The notes under the pieces were generated by a model. That model did not search any database. It worked only from the letters and a program-made list of their open reading frames with translations, and was not told the DNA's origin. Shown piece after piece: positions 32,952-42,337 of a DNA stretch of 64,000 nt (positions within the stretch are counted from its first letter, which is position 1; each line of letters starts with the position of its first letter). The DNA comes from Streptomyces cellostaticus. Lineage in GTDB: Bacteria > Actinomycetota > Actinomycetes > Streptomycetales > Streptomycetaceae. The DNA lies in contig NZ_KQ948016.1 in assembly GCF_001513965.1 (NCBI RefSeq), forward strand, positions 521,241 through 585,240, in the 5' to 3' direction. Position numbers and translations under genes: made by a program.

Positions 32952-33971
32952 ATGAGACTTCTGATGCTCGGTGGTTCGGAGTTCGCGGGACGGGCCGTCG
33001 CCGAGGCGGCGCTCGGGCGCGGCTGGGACGTGACCGTCTTCAACCGGGGGCGGCACGAACCCCCGCCCGGGGTAAGGGCGTTGAGCGGCGACCGCACCGC
33101 GCCCGACGGGCTCGCCGCCCTGGCCGAGGGCGAGTGGGACGTCGTCGTCGACACCTGGTCGAAGGCGCCGCGCGCGGTGCGGGACGCGGCGCGGCTGCTG
33201 CGGGGCCGCGCCCGGCGGTACGTGTACGTGTCGAGCTGCTCGGTGTACGCGTGGGCCCCGCCCGCCGGCTACGCCGAGGACGCGCCCCTGGTCGAGGGCG
33301 CCGAGGCCGATGCCGAGCAGACCGAGTACCCGCAGGACAAGCGGGGCGGTGAGCTGGCCGTACTGGACGCCTTCGGCGCGGACCGCTCGGTGTTCGTGCG
33401 GGCCGGGCTGATCCTCGGGCCGTACGAGAACATCGGGCGGCTGCCGTGGTGGCTGACCCGGATCGCGCGCGGCGGTCCCGTGCTGGCGCCGGGCCCGCGC
33501 GACCTGCCTCTCCAGTACGTCGACGTCCGCGACCTCGCCGCATGGATTCTGGGCGCCGCCGAGCAGGAGCTGAGCGGGCCGTACAACCTGATGAGCCCGC
33601 AGGGGCACGCCACGATGGGCGAGCTGCTCGACGCGTGCGCGGCCGTCACCGGTGCGGACGCCGAGCTGCGCTGGACCGAACCGGATGTCGTGCTCGGCGC
33701 GGGCATCGCGCCGTGGACCCAGCTGCCGGTGTGGGTGCCGCCGGGCACCGACATGCACGACGCGATGCACGGCGCGGACGTCTCCCGCGCCGTCGCGACG
33801 GGTCTGACCTGCCGCCCCGTCACCGAGACGGTCTCCGAGACCTGGACCTGGCTGCGGTCCATCGGCGGCATCGCCCCGCAGCGCCCGGACCGGCCGCCGG
33901 TGGGCCTGGATCCGGAGGTGGAGGCGAAGGTGCTGGCCGGTGCCGGGGGTGGTGCTGACACCACCCCCTGA
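32952..33971 (+). CDS. NAD-dependent epimerase/reductase-like protein
   Basis: The 339-residue Rossmann protein begins MRLLMLGGSEFAGRAVAEAAL (GGxxFxG nucleotide motif). It has VTVFNRG, DTWSKAPRAVRDAARLL, YVYVSSCSVYAW (Ser/Tyr region), RAGLILGPYENIGRLPWWLTRI and PLQYVDVRDLAAWIL. It belongs to the extended/atypical SDR epimerase group. The substrate is unknown. It starts about 60 bases past glnRII on the same strand, so co-transcription is possible. Confidence 0.85.
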   Translation: MRLLMLGGSEFAGRAVAEAALGRGWDVTVFNRGRHEPPPGVRALSGDRTAPDGLAALAEGEWDVVVDTWSKAPRAVRDAARLLRGRARRYVYVSSCSVYAWAPPAGYAEDAPLVEGAEADAEQTEYPQDKRGGELAVLDAFGADRSVFVRAGLILGPYENIGRLPWWLTRIARGGPVLAPGPRDLPLQYVDVRDLAAWILGAAEQELSGPYNLMSPQGHATMGELLDACAAVTGADAELRWTEPDVVLGAGIAPWTQLPVWVPPGTDMHDAMHGADVSRAVATGLTCRPVTETVSETWTWLRSIGGIAPQRPDRPPVGLDPEVEAKVLAGAGGGADTTP

Positions 33972-34024
33972 GAGGGGGCCCCGGGCCAGTGCTCTCGGGC
34001 GCCGGGGTCGGCGAGACTGACGTC

Positions 34025-35302
34025 ATGAACACCAACACGAAGAACGGTGGCCTGCGCACCCGCGTCCGGGACGTGCTGCGGGCCGCCGGGCGGGGGTTCG
34101 TGCTGGCCGTGGTCTCGCTGCCCCTGGCCGTCCTCTGCTTCACCCTGTCGGCCGTGTCCGTCGCGCTCGTCCCGGCCGGCGTCGGGATCTTCACCACGCC
34201 GTGGGTCCTGACCGGTGTGCGCTCCTTCGCGAACTGGCAGCGGGTCCTGGCCGCCGAGTGGAGCGGGGTGCGCATCCCGGTGACGTACCGGCCGGTGCCC
34301 AAGGACGCCAACCCCTGGACCCGCACGGTCCTGATGCTGGCGGACCCCGCGACCTGGCGGGATCTGCGGTGGCTGCCGGTGCACATGACCGCCGGGTTCT
34401 TCACCGCGCTGCTGCCCGCCCTGCTGGTGCTCTACCCGCTGGAGGGGTTCGCGCTGGCGGCCGGGCTGTGGCGGGTGATGTCGAAGGCCGAGGGCGGCCC
34501 CTACTGGTACACCTTCGTGCCCGTCGGCAGCAACGTGACCGCGTTCGCCGCCGCCGCCGTGGCCGCCGTACTCCTCGTGGTCGCCCACCGCTACACGCCC
34601 TCTCTCCTGACCGCCCACTTCCGCCTCACCCGCGCCGTCCTCGCCCCGGGCCAGGCCCAACTCGCCGAGCGGGTGCGGGTGCTGACCGAGACCCGGCGGG
34701 ACGCGGTGGACACCTCCGCCGCCGAACTGCGCCGCATCGAACGGGATCTGCACGACGGGGCGCAGGCCCGGCTGGTCGCCATGGGCATGGACCTCGGCAC
34801 CGTGGAGGCACTGCTCGAAAAGAACCCGGCCAAGGCGCGCAAGCTGCTCGCCCAGGCCCGCCGGAACTCCGCCGAGGCCCTGGAGGAACTGCGCGACCTG
34901 GTCCGGGGTATCCATCCGCCGGTGCTGGCCGAGCGCGGACTCGGGGACGCGGTACGGGCGTTGGCGCTGCGGCTTCCGCTGCCGAGCGAGGTGAGCGTGG
35001 AGCTGTCCGGCCGCGCGGACGCACCGGTCGAGTCGGCCGCCTACTTCGCGGTCAGCGAGGTCCTCACCAACGCCGTCAAGCACTCCGGTGCCGACCGGGC
35101 CTGGGTGGACGTGCACCACGCCGACGGCATGCTGCGGATCACGGTCACCGACAACGGCAGGGGCGGCGCCGTGATCGGCGCGGGGTCCGGGCTGACCGGG
35201 GTCGAGCGGCGACTGGGTACATTCGACGGCGTTGTGGCCGTCAGCAGCCCCGCGGGCGGTCCCACCCTGGTGACCATGGAGATTCCGTGCGCGTTGTCCT
35301 AG
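34025..35302 (+). CDS. sensor histidine kinase (HisKA_3 type)
   Basis: The 425-residue kinase has an N-terminal membrane domain with about four spans (residues ~20-190), including the FTTPWVLTGVRSFANWQR sensor-domain motif. A HisKA_3 dimerisation domain follows with phosphorylated His243 in IERDLHDGAQARLVAMG. The ATPase domain has the N-box VSEVLTNAVKHS and G-boxes DNGRGGA and GSGLTGVERRL. The start is taken as ATG 34025; an upstream GTG (33989) is less likely. The response regulator gene overlaps its 3' end by 16 bases, so they form a pair. The signal is unknown. Confidence 0.92.
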   Translation: MNTNTKNGGLRTRVRDVLRAAGRGFVLAVVSLPLAVLCFTLSAVSVALVPAGVGIFTTPWVLTGVRSFANWQRVLAAEWSGVRIPVTYRPVPKDANPWTRTVLMLADPATWRDLRWLPVHMTAGFFTALLPALLVLYPLEGFALAAGLWRVMSKAEGGPYWYTFVPVGSNVTAFAAAAVAAVLLVVAHRYTPSLLTAHFRLTRAVLAPGQAQLAERVRVLTETRRDAVDTSAAELRRIERDLHDGAQARLVAMGMDLGTVEALLEKNPAKARKLLAQARRNSAEALEELRDLVRGIHPPVLAERGLGDAVRALALRLPLPSEVSVELSGRADAPVESAAYFAVSEVLTNAVKHSGADRAWVDVHHADGMLRITVTDNGRGGAVIGAGSGLTGVERRLGTFDGVVAVSSPAGGPTLVTMEIPCALS

Positions 35303-35940
35303 CCGAAGACCTCTTCCTGCTGCGCGACGGACTGGTCCGGCTGCTGGAGGCCTACGACTTCGAGATCGCGGCGGCCGTCGAGTCCGGTCCGGAACTCACC
35401 CGTGCACTGGCCGAGTTGCGGCCGGACGTCGCCGTGGTCGACGTACGGCTGCCGCCCACGCACACCGACGAGGGCCTGCAGTGCGCGCTCCAGGCCCGGC
35501 GGGAGCGGCCCGGGCTGCCGGTGCTGGTCCTGTCCCAGCACGTGGAGCAGCTGTACGCGCGGGAGCTGCTGGCCGACGGCAGCGGCGGGGTGGGCTATCT
35601 GCTCAAGGACCGGGTGTTCGACGCCGAGCAGTTCGTGGACGCGGTGCAGCGGGTGGCCGCGGGCGGTACGGCGATGGACCCGCAGGTGATCCAGCAGCTG
35701 CTGTCGCGGAGGGCGGCCGACGACCGGCCGCTCGGCCGTCTGACCCCCAGGGAGCTGGAGGTCCTCGAGCTGATGGCGCAGGGCCGGTCGAACACGGCGA
35801 TCGCCGCGCAGCTGGTGGTGACGGAACGGGCCATCGCGAAACACACCTCCAACATCTTCACCAAACTGGGCCTGGAGGTGTCGGACGACGACAATCGCCG
35901 CGTTCTGGCCGTGCTCGCCCACCTCGACCGCGACCACTGA
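35287..35940 (+). CDS. NarL/LuxR-type response regulator
   Basis: The 217-residue regulator starts at GTG 35287 inside the kinase gene. The receiver domain has acidic Glu7-Asp8 (LAEDLF), phosphoacceptor Asp52 in AVVDVRLPPTHTDEG and Lys in YLLKDRV. The C-terminal LuxR helix-turn-helix is LTPRELEVLELMAQGRSNTAIAAQLVVTERAIAKHTSNIFTKLGL. It partners the overlapping kinase. Targets are unknown. Confidence 0.92.
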   Translation: MRVVLAEDLFLLRDGLVRLLEAYDFEIAAAVESGPELTRALAELRPDVAVVDVRLPPTHTDEGLQCALQARRERPGLPVLVLSQHVEQLYARELLADGSGGVGYLLKDRVFDAEQFVDAVQRVAAGGTAMDPQVIQQLLSRRAADDRPLGRLTPRELEVLELMAQGRSNTAIAAQLVVTERAIAKHTSNIFTKLGLEVSDDDNRRVLAVLAHLDRDH

Positions 35941-36034
35941 TGTTCTGTTCAACTTCCGCTGCTCAGAGGGCATTTGAGGCCTGCGGCCCGGCCAATCCTC
36001 TGACTAATTTGTGAGACGGCTGAACACCTCTGAG

Positions 36035-36060
36035 GCGGCGTCCGTATGGAAGGACGCCGC
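36035..36060 (+). terminator. hairpin after the two-component genes
   Basis: GCGGCGTCC (36035-36043) pairs with GGACGCCGC (36052-36060). A further inverted repeat, TCAGAGG 35963-35969 with CCTCTGA 35997-36003, precedes it. It falls in front of the secreted-protein gene, whose start is therefore taken downstream at 36115. Confidence 0.5.
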
Positions 36061-36114
36061 TTCACTCCTGTCGGGCGCCCCGATGCTGCCCCGCAAGGAA
36101 GTCAGAGGAGTTCC

Positions 36115-37695
36115 ATGGGACGCAACACACGAAAACGCCGTACGCCGCTGGCCACCAAGGCCATAGCCGCATCGGCGGCCCTAGCGCTCGGTGGGGGCGG
36201 GCTGATCTGGGCGAACTTCTACGCCTCGGCGCACGAGTCGAACAACCAAACGTGGGGAGGCAACCAGACCAAGGCCGCCACGGCCCAGGTCGCGACGATC
36301 TCCTGCCCGGACGTCGGCCAGAAGCTGACGAACGTGCCGAACGCGGCCCGCCAGGGCGTGGCGACGGAGCTGGCGAACCTCGACAAGCAGATCACCGAGG
36401 CCTACTCCCGGCTCGCCTCCACCCGGCAGGCGCAGACCAACGATCCGAGCTTCGTGCAGAACGCGATCGTCGGCCCCCTCAAGGAGAAGCGGGCCGCGAC
36501 GATCGACCGGATCAGGATCGACATCCAGCGGGTCGGCGGTTCCGTCAACAACTGGCTGGGCCAGCTCGCCGCCTGTACGACGCAGACCGCCAACCAGACC
36601 ACCGCCGGTGGCCAGCAACAGAACGGCGGCCAGCAGCAGCAGAACGGTGGCCAGCAACAGAATGGCGGCCAGCAGCAGCAGAACGGCGGGCAGCAGCAGA
36701 ACGGCGGGCAGCAGCAGAACGGCGGCCAGCAGCAGGGCAACGCCGGTCAGCAGCAGAACGTCGGCGGGCAGGCCGGCAACGGCCCGGTCGCGGCCGACTT
36801 CGTGGACATCACGAAGGTCGCCCCGAACGTCCAGGGCAAGCCGCGCAACACCGGCAACGCCTCGACGGGTACGTTCATCACGCGCTGTGGTGTGAACGCC
36901 AACAAGAACCACAACACCGACAACGTGATCGTGGCACCCGGCGTGACCAACGGCGCGCACCACCTGCACGACTACGTCGGCAACCAGAAGGTCAACGCCT
37001 TCTCCAGCAACCAGACGTTCCTGCAGGGCGGCACCAGCTGCCAGAACAGGAGCGACCTGTCGGCGTACTACTGGCCGGTGGTCCGCGTCCAGGACGGCTC
37101 GCAGGACTTCGACCAGAACGCGGACGGCGGCGGCAAGGAAGGCAACGTCGGCAAGATCCTGACGCCGGTGAAGGCGCAGATCAAGTACGTCGGCAGCCCG
37201 GCCAGCAAGGTCGTCGCGATGCCGCAGTTCCTGCGCATCATCACCGGTGACGCCAAGACCACGACCAACGGTCTGGCGAACGCCAACGCGCACTGGAGCT
37301 GCACGGGCTTCGAGAACAAGGTCCAGCTGACGACGCAGTACCCGATCTGCCCGCAGGGCAGCCAGGTGGTGCGCACGTTCGCCTTCCAGAGCTGCTGGGA
37401 CGGGCAGAACATCGACAGCGCCAACCACCGTACGCACGTGGCCTTCCCCGACCCGGCGAGCGGCGTCTGCGGGAACGGCTTCAAGGCGATCCCGCAGCTG
37501 ACGATGCGCCTCGTGTACAACATCACCCCGCCGGTCATCCAGAACGGCCAGGTGAAGAACGCCTTCGCGGTGGACGGCTTCCCGGAGCAGCTCCACAAGC
37601 CGGCCACCGACCACGACGACTTCATCAGCGTCACGACCGGCGGCCTGGCCAACAAGATCGCGAACTGCATCAACACCGGCCAGCGGTGCGCGTAG
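36115..37695 (+). CDS. secreted DUF1996 protein with Gln/Asn/Gly-rich linker
   Basis: The 526-residue product has a basic N-terminus and hydrophobic segment ([26 protein letters not shown]), so it is exported. Residues ~60-160 form a helical domain with Cys at both ends (ATISCPDVG ... GQLAACT). A linker of GGQQQNGG repeats covers about 167-225. DUF1996 follows: [65 protein letters not shown]. The DUF1996 His-rich motifs (NHNTDN, HHLHD) suggest metal or carbohydrate binding; the function is unknown. ATG 36115 has GAGGAG. Confidence 0.87.
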   Translation: MGRNTRKRRTPLATKAIAASAALALGGGGLIWANFYASAHESNNQTWGGNQTKAATAQVATISCPDVGQKLTNVPNAARQGVATELANLDKQITEAYSRLASTRQAQTNDPSFVQNAIVGPLKEKRAATIDRIRIDIQRVGGSVNNWLGQLAACTTQTANQTTAGGQQQNGGQQQQNGGQQQNGGQQQQNGGQQQNGGQQQNGGQQQGNAGQQQNVGGQAGNGPVAADFVDITKVAPNVQGKPRNTGNASTGTFITRCGVNANKNHNTDNVIVAPGVTNGAHHLHDYVGNQKVNAFSSNQTFLQGGTSCQNRSDLSAYYWPVVRVQDGSQDFDQNADGGGKEGNVGKILTPVKAQIKYVGSPASKVVAMPQFLRIITGDAKTTTNGLANANAHWSCTGFENKVQLTTQYPICPQGSQVVRTFAFQSCWDGQNIDSANHRTHVAFPDPASGVCGNGFKAIPQLTMRLVYNITPPVIQNGQVKNAFAVDGFPEQLHKPATDHDDFISVTTGGLANKIANCINTGQRCA

Positions 37696-37710
37696 TGACA
37701 ACCCCCTAGG

Positions 37711-37745
37711 AAAGCGGGCGGTGGGAATCTCCCACCGCCCGCTTT
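37711..37745. terminator. terminator between DUF1996 and lipoprotein genes
   Basis: AAAGCGGGCGGTGGGA (37711-37726) pairs perfectly with 37730-37745 across an ATC loop, followed by TCTTG. It serves the convergent genes on both sides. Confidence 0.9.
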
Positions 37746-37772
37746 TCTTGTGCCCCGACGCCGGCGGGACGG

Positions 37773-38180
37773 TCAGCCGCTGTGCGCGTGCGCGTGGTGG
37801 TCGGTCCCGAGCTCCACGTCACCGCCGAGCGTGCCGCGCAGCGCCTTGACGACCCCGTTGTCGCCGACGGCGACCCACTTGCGGCCGACCAGGTAGTAAC
37901 CGCCGTAGTCCTTGGCGTCGTTGATCCACTCGCGCTGGCCGCGGTCGGTGGCGAAGGTCGCGAGGATGAACTTCCCGTCGGTGTTCTTGCAGATGGCCTG
38001 GCGGATCTCGTCGGCGTCGGTCTGCATGTTCGGCTTGCACTTCACCTCGGCGGCCAGGCTCTCCAGGCTGCCGGTGGCGGTGGGCGGCACCTTGTGCGTG
38101 TCCCCGCCGGAGCCGCAGCCCGTCAGCGCCAGTACGGCCGCGGCACCCGCAACGGCGAGCATCGGTCGCGTCAACCTCAT
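37773..38180 (-). CDS. small lipoprotein, unknown function
   Basis: The 135-residue product carries a type II signal peptide, MRLTRPMLAVAGAAAVLALTGC, with lipobox LTGC (Cys22). The mature domain has two Cys (EVKCKPNMQTDADEIRQAICKNTDGKFILATFATDRGQREWINDAKDYGGYYLVGRKWVAVGD) that may form a disulfide, and a His-rich end (DHHAHAHSG). ATG 38180 follows GGAGGAA. It looks like a small secreted alpha/beta domain common in actinobacterial lipoproteins. No specific role is known. Confidence 0.82.
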   Translation of the reverse strand: MRLTRPMLAVAGAAAVLALTGCGSGGDTHKVPPTATGSLESLAAEVKCKPNMQTDADEIRQAICKNTDGKFILATFATDRGQREWINDAKDYGGYYLVGRKWVAVGDNGVVKALRGTLGGDVELGTDHHAHAHSG

Positions 38181-38363
38181 CTGTTCCTCCGGTCCTGGTG
38201 CGCAGAAGCATGCCGCAGAGAGCCCCGGCGAGGAGCCCCGCCCCTGGATACGGCTGCCGCACGCGGTGCGCTCAAATCCACCGGACCGACCCACCCGCAC
38301 GCCGACGGCGGAGGCAGACCGGCACGCCGGTGACCAACCAACGATTCGCTCGTTTTCCCGGAC

Positions 38364-40286
38364 GTGCAGTCACAGGATGTAGCCCAGCGCAAGGAACCCG
38401 CCTCCGCCGGGGCCATCGGCCCGGTAGTCGACGTCGAGCAGGCCGAAGCCGCGCTCGTCGAGCACTATCCACGGCTGGTCCGGCTCGCCTACCTCGTACT
38501 GCCGCCCCGCCTCGGCCGCAGCCGCCGGGTGCTGACAGCACACGCGCTCACCCAGCGCGCCCTGCCCCGGGGCCGCAAGCAGACGTCCGTGATCCCGGCC
38601 CAGTCCTCGGGCCGGGAGGGCGACCCCGGGTACGCCTTCCTCCGTCTGCGCGTCCTGCGTGCGGCGCTGGAGGCGGCCCGCCCCCGCAAGGGCCTGCCGA
38701 AGCTCTCGCAGCTGCCGCCGCTGCTCCCCCAGGTGTGGGGCCTGCGCCTGTTCCCGCGCTCCGGCGGCGCCGACGAACTCGCCCTGGACCAGCGGCTGTC
38801 CGGCCTGTCCGGCCCGGCCCGCGCCGCGTATGTGCTGCGCGGCCTGGAGAAGCTGTCCGACGCCGACATCCGCAAGATCCTCGAGGCGGCCGGGGCCGAG
38901 GAGCCCGAGTCCGCGCTGACGGAGGCCAACGGGGTGCCCGGACAGGACGACCTGCTCTCCTCCCCCGAGTACGACCCCTGCTCGCTCCAGGCCCGGCCCA
39001 CCGACCTGATGCGCCGCCGCCAGCACACCAAGGCCGCGCTCGCCGCGGCGGCCGCGCTCGCGGTGTGCGGGGCGCTGGTGGTCATGCCGGGCGGCGGCTG
39101 GGGCCCCGACGGCGCCGCCGCGCCCCTGTATGCGCAGAACCCGGCGGCCGAGGCGGCCCTGGACCCGGGCAAGCTGATCCGGGTCCCCCCGACGGCGTGG
39201 CGGTCCGCGGCCCGCACCGACTTCTCCGTGTGGCCCGCACGCGGCCCGCTCGCCGGCGACAGGGCCCTGCTGCGCCGCGCCCTCGCCGTCTGGGCCCGCC
39301 CCGGGGACACGGTCCGCGTCTCGGCCACCCCCGGCACCCAGACCGGCGGCCCGGCCGGCCCGCCCCAGCTGCTGTACGCGGGCCCGGTGGACAACGCGCG
39401 CGTGGTGATCCTCTACGACGGCCTGCGCATCGCCCGCTACGCCGAGGGCAAGGACAGCAGCACGGGCGCCGCCCTCGACTTCGCGCGCGCCGACGGGGCG
39501 ACCGGCGCCGAGGCGAGCGCGCTGGTGCTGGGCCGCTCCGACGGCAACGTCCGGTATCTGACCGCCCCCTGGGTGAAGACGGCCGCCGAGCGGGACCTGA
39601 TGAAGCCGGGCTCGGCCCCGACGCCCCTCACCGTCACCCACGGCGTCACCGCCCCCCTGGCCAGCCCTGCGCTGCAGACCGGCAGCTGCACCTCGTGGGA
39701 CGTGCTCCAGCTGACCGACGCCTCCGGCACCCGGCTCGCCACCGACCTGGGTGAGCTGGTCCCGGCCCGTCTCACCGCCGGACACCCGGGCGCCGTCGTC
39801 GAGGCGTCCACCCCGGACGGACTGCGCGCCTGGGCGCCGTTCGCCTGCTCGCTGTCCATGGAACGCTCCGCGGGCGTGCGCAGCATCAACGCGTGGGCGT
39901 TCGCGAACCAGCCCCTGCCCGAGGCGGGCGGGACGGGTGTCTGGCTGTGCACCCGGGCCGAGACCTGGCGCGGCGACGGTACGGCCGCGCTGGCCCAGTT
40001 CCAGACGCCGGGCGGGGCGGTCGGGGCGGTCGTGGCCAAGGGCACGGACGTGCCGGCCTGCGGTCCGCGCGACCCGAACGTGCTGGCCGGGGTGTTGTGG
40101 AAGGCCAAGGCCGGGAACTGGTACCTGCTGGCCGCGGGCGGCCCGGACACCGCCTCGATCCGGACCAGCTCAGGGGTCACCGCTTCGGGAAAGGGACCGC
40201 TGCTCGCCGTCCGGGCCAAGCAGGGGGCACAGGCACAGCTGAAGGGCACGCTGCGGGACGGTAGGCCGATCGACGGACTCCACTAG
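38364..40286 (+). CDS. membrane protein with sigma-70-like N-terminus and extracytoplasmic domain
   Basis: The 640-residue protein starts at GTG 38364. Residues ~24-70 (EQAEAALVEHYPRLVRLAYLVLP) resemble sigma region 2, and about 140-180 (LDQRLSGLSGPARAAYVLRGLEKLSDADIRKIL) resemble sigma region 4. A membrane span follows at about 223-245 (KAALAAAAALAVCGALVVMPG). The remaining ~390 residues would lie outside, with several Cys (TGSCTSWDV, FACSLSM, VWLCTRAE, PACGPRD). This suggests an ECF-like fold tethered to the membrane. Whether it binds RNA polymerase is doubtful, since the region 2 core is weakly conserved. Confidence 0.75.
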   Translation: MQSQDVAQRKEPASAGAIGPVVDVEQAEAALVEHYPRLVRLAYLVLPPRLGRSRRVLTAHALTQRALPRGRKQTSVIPAQSSGREGDPGYAFLRLRVLRAALEAARPRKGLPKLSQLPPLLPQVWGLRLFPRSGGADELALDQRLSGLSGPARAAYVLRGLEKLSDADIRKILEAAGAEEPESALTEANGVPGQDDLLSSPEYDPCSLQARPTDLMRRRQHTKAALAAAAALAVCGALVVMPGGGWGPDGAAAPLYAQNPAAEAALDPGKLIRVPPTAWRSAARTDFSVWPARGPLAGDRALLRRALAVWARPGDTVRVSATPGTQTGGPAGPPQLLYAGPVDNARVVILYDGLRIARYAEGKDSSTGAALDFARADGATGAEASALVLGRSDGNVRYLTAPWVKTAAERDLMKPGSAPTPLTVTHGVTAPLASPALQTGSCTSWDVLQLTDASGTRLATDLGELVPARLTAGHPGAVVEASTPDGLRAWAPFACSLSMERSAGVRSINAWAFANQPLPEAGGTGVWLCTRAETWRGDGTAALAQFQTPGGAVGAVVAKGTDVPACGPRDPNVLAGVLWKAKAGNWYLLAAGGPDTASIRTSSGVTASGKGPLLAVRAKQGAQAQLKGTLRDGRPIDGLH

Positions 40287-40355
40287 CTGACACTGGCGTC
40301 AACAAGGTCCTGCACGGGGGTTCTCAGACGACCTACCCGTCAGTACATTGACGCC

Positions 40356-41252
40356 ATGTCTAACACGCAGGCCCGGCCGGTGGAGTCCGAGCGCATACCG
40401 CTCAAGGCCCGCAAGGTGTCCTTCTCCTGGGAGGACACACCGCTGCACTGGGTGCCCGGCGACCCGTTCACCACGCACACCATCAACGTGCTGCATCTGC
40501 TGCTGCCCGCCGGGGAGCGGTGGTTCGTGCACGTCTACAAGCAGGTGCTGCCGCTCATCCGGGACGACCAGCTGCGCGAGGACGTCGTCGGCTTCATCGG
40601 GCAGGAGGCGATGCACTCCCAGGCCCACGACGAGGTCCTGCCGCACCTGCGCGAGCAGGGACTCGACCCGACGCCGTACACCGCACAGGTCGACTGGTTC
40701 TTCGAGAAGCTGCTCGGCGACCGCACGCTGCCGCCGGGCAGGGCGAGCCGCTGGTGGCTGCTGGAGCGGGTCGCGCTGATCGCGGCGATCGAGCACTACA
40801 CCGCCTTCCTCGGCGACTGGGTGCTCAACGCAGCCGAACTGGACCGGCGCGGCGCCGACCCGACCATGCTGGACCTGCTGCGCTGGCACGGCGCCGAGGA
40901 GGTCGAGCACCGCTCCGTCGCCTTCGACCTCTTCGAGCACGTCGACGGCAGCTACCGGCGGCGGGCGCGTACCTGGGCCACGGCCTTCAGCACCCTGGTC
41001 TTCCTGTGGCAGCGCGGAGTCCGCTTCTTCCTGGAGAACGACCCGACCCTCACCGGCCCCAAGGCCTCCCTGAAGGACCTCTACGTGCGTGGCCGCGAGG
41101 GCACCCTGCCCGCCACCGGCGACATGCTGAAGTCCATCCCGCGCTATCTCAGCCGCTCCTACCACCCCTCCCAGGAGGGCTCCACCGCGCAGGCCGTCTC
41201 CTACCTGGCCTCCTCCCCCGCCGCGCTCGCGGCGCAGAAGGCGGTGTCGTGA
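40356..41252 (+). CDS. metal-dependent hydrolase (PF10118 family)
   Basis: The 298-residue protein has the family pattern of di-metal His/Glu helices: ERWFVHVYKQVLP, GFIGQEAMHSQAHDEVLPHL, ALIAAIEHYTAFLGDWVL and WHGAEEVEHRSVAFDLFEHV. These resemble the diiron helix-bundle fold of non-haem oxygenases. The next gene, a flavin/[2Fe-2S] reductase, overlaps its stop by one base, so the pair probably forms an oxygenase system with its reductase. This is an inference; the family is annotated only as predicted metal-dependent hydrolase. Confidence 0.85.
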   Translation: MSNTQARPVESERIPLKARKVSFSWEDTPLHWVPGDPFTTHTINVLHLLLPAGERWFVHVYKQVLPLIRDDQLREDVVGFIGQEAMHSQAHDEVLPHLREQGLDPTPYTAQVDWFFEKLLGDRTLPPGRASRWWLLERVALIAAIEHYTAFLGDWVLNAAELDRRGADPTMLDLLRWHGAEEVEHRSVAFDLFEHVDGSYRRRARTWATAFSTLVFLWQRGVRFFLENDPTLTGPKASLKDLYVRGREGTLPATGDMLKSIPRYLSRSYHPSQEGSTAQAVSYLASSPAALAAQKAVS

Positions 41253-42301
41253 TGCCGAAGCTGCGCACCGTCGCCCTCGTCGCGGGGGCCGCCCTGCTGA
41301 CCCGGCGGGCCCTGCGCCGCAGGGTCCAGGCCTCGCCGCTGTGGCCCCTGCCCGCCCTGGACCCGCCCCTGTCCGGTCGTCCCCGCTCACGGGCCCTGCG
41401 GCTGTTGCTCACCGCCCACGAGGCCGTCGCCGACGGGGTCGTACAACTGCGCCTGGAGGGCAGCGGGCTGCCGCGCTGGGAGCCCGGTGCGCACCTCGAC
41501 CTGGTGCTGCCGTCGGGGCTCGTACGGCAGTACTCGCTGTGCGGCGACCCCGAGGACACCTCCTCGTACACGGTCGCCACCCGGCTGGTCGAGGACGGGC
41601 GGGGCGGCTCGCGCGAGGTGCACGAGCAGCTCGCCGAGGGCATGGAGCTGGAGGTGCGCGGACCGCGGAACCGTTTCCCGCTCGTCGAGGCGCCCGCGTA
41701 CGTGTTCGTCGCCGGCGGCATCGGCATCACGCCCGTCCTGCCGATGCTGCGGGCCCTGCCGGACGGCACCGACTGGCGGCTGCTGTACGGCGGGCGGAGC
41801 CGGGCCTCGATGCCGTTCCTGGAGGAGGTGAGCAAGCTCGCCGGGGACCGGCTGACGCTCGTCGCCGAGGACGAGGACGGACGCCCGGACCTGGCCGCGC
41901 TGTTCACTGCGGTACCCGAGGGGACGGCCGTCTACTGCTGCGGCCCTGAAGGCCTCATGGCGGCGGTGGAGGCGCACCTGCCCGAGGGTGCCACCCTGCA
42001 CCTGGAGCGGTTCACGCCGCGCGCGAACGCCGGGGGCAACCACGCTTTCGCGGTCGAACTCCGGCGTAGCGAACGGACGTTGACGGTCCCGGCCGACTCC
42101 ACGGTCCTGGCCGCCGTACGACGCGAACTGCCGGACACCGCCTACTCCTGCGAGCAGGGATTCTGCGGGACCTGCCAACAGCGGGTGCTGGAGGGCGAGA
42201 TCGAGCACCGGGACGAGCTGCTGACGGACGCGGAACGGCACGAGTCGATGCTGATCTGCGTATCCCGGGCCCGGAGTGATCGCTTGGTGCTCGACATGTG
42301 A
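41252..42301 (+). CDS. ferredoxin reductase-type oxidoreductase with C-terminal [2Fe-2S] domain
   Basis: The 349-residue protein has a short hydrophobic N-terminus and an FAD-binding domain (RQYSLCGDPED, RxYS-type motif). The NAD(P)-binding domain (VFVAGGIGITPVLPMLRAL, YCCGPEGLM) comes next. A plant-type ferredoxin domain ends it, with Cys300, Cys305, Cys308 and Cys336 (YSCEQGFCGTCQQ ... LICVS). It would pass electrons from NAD(P)H to the partner encoded just upstream. ATG 41252 overlaps the previous stop (TGATG). Confidence 0.92.
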   Translation: MPKLRTVALVAGAALLTRRALRRRVQASPLWPLPALDPPLSGRPRSRALRLLLTAHEAVADGVVQLRLEGSGLPRWEPGAHLDLVLPSGLVRQYSLCGDPEDTSSYTVATRLVEDGRGGSREVHEQLAEGMELEVRGPRNRFPLVEAPAYVFVAGGIGITPVLPMLRALPDGTDWRLLYGGRSRASMPFLEEVSKLAGDRLTLVAEDEDGRPDLAALFTAVPEGTAVYCCGPEGLMAAVEAHLPEGATLHLERFTPRANAGGNHAFAVELRRSERTLTVPADSTVLAAVRRELPDTAYSCEQGFCGTCQQRVLEGEIEHRDELLTDAERHESMLICVSRARSDRLVLDM

Positions 42302-42337
42302 ACACGAACGGCCGAATCCGGTCGGTAAGGTGTTTGC

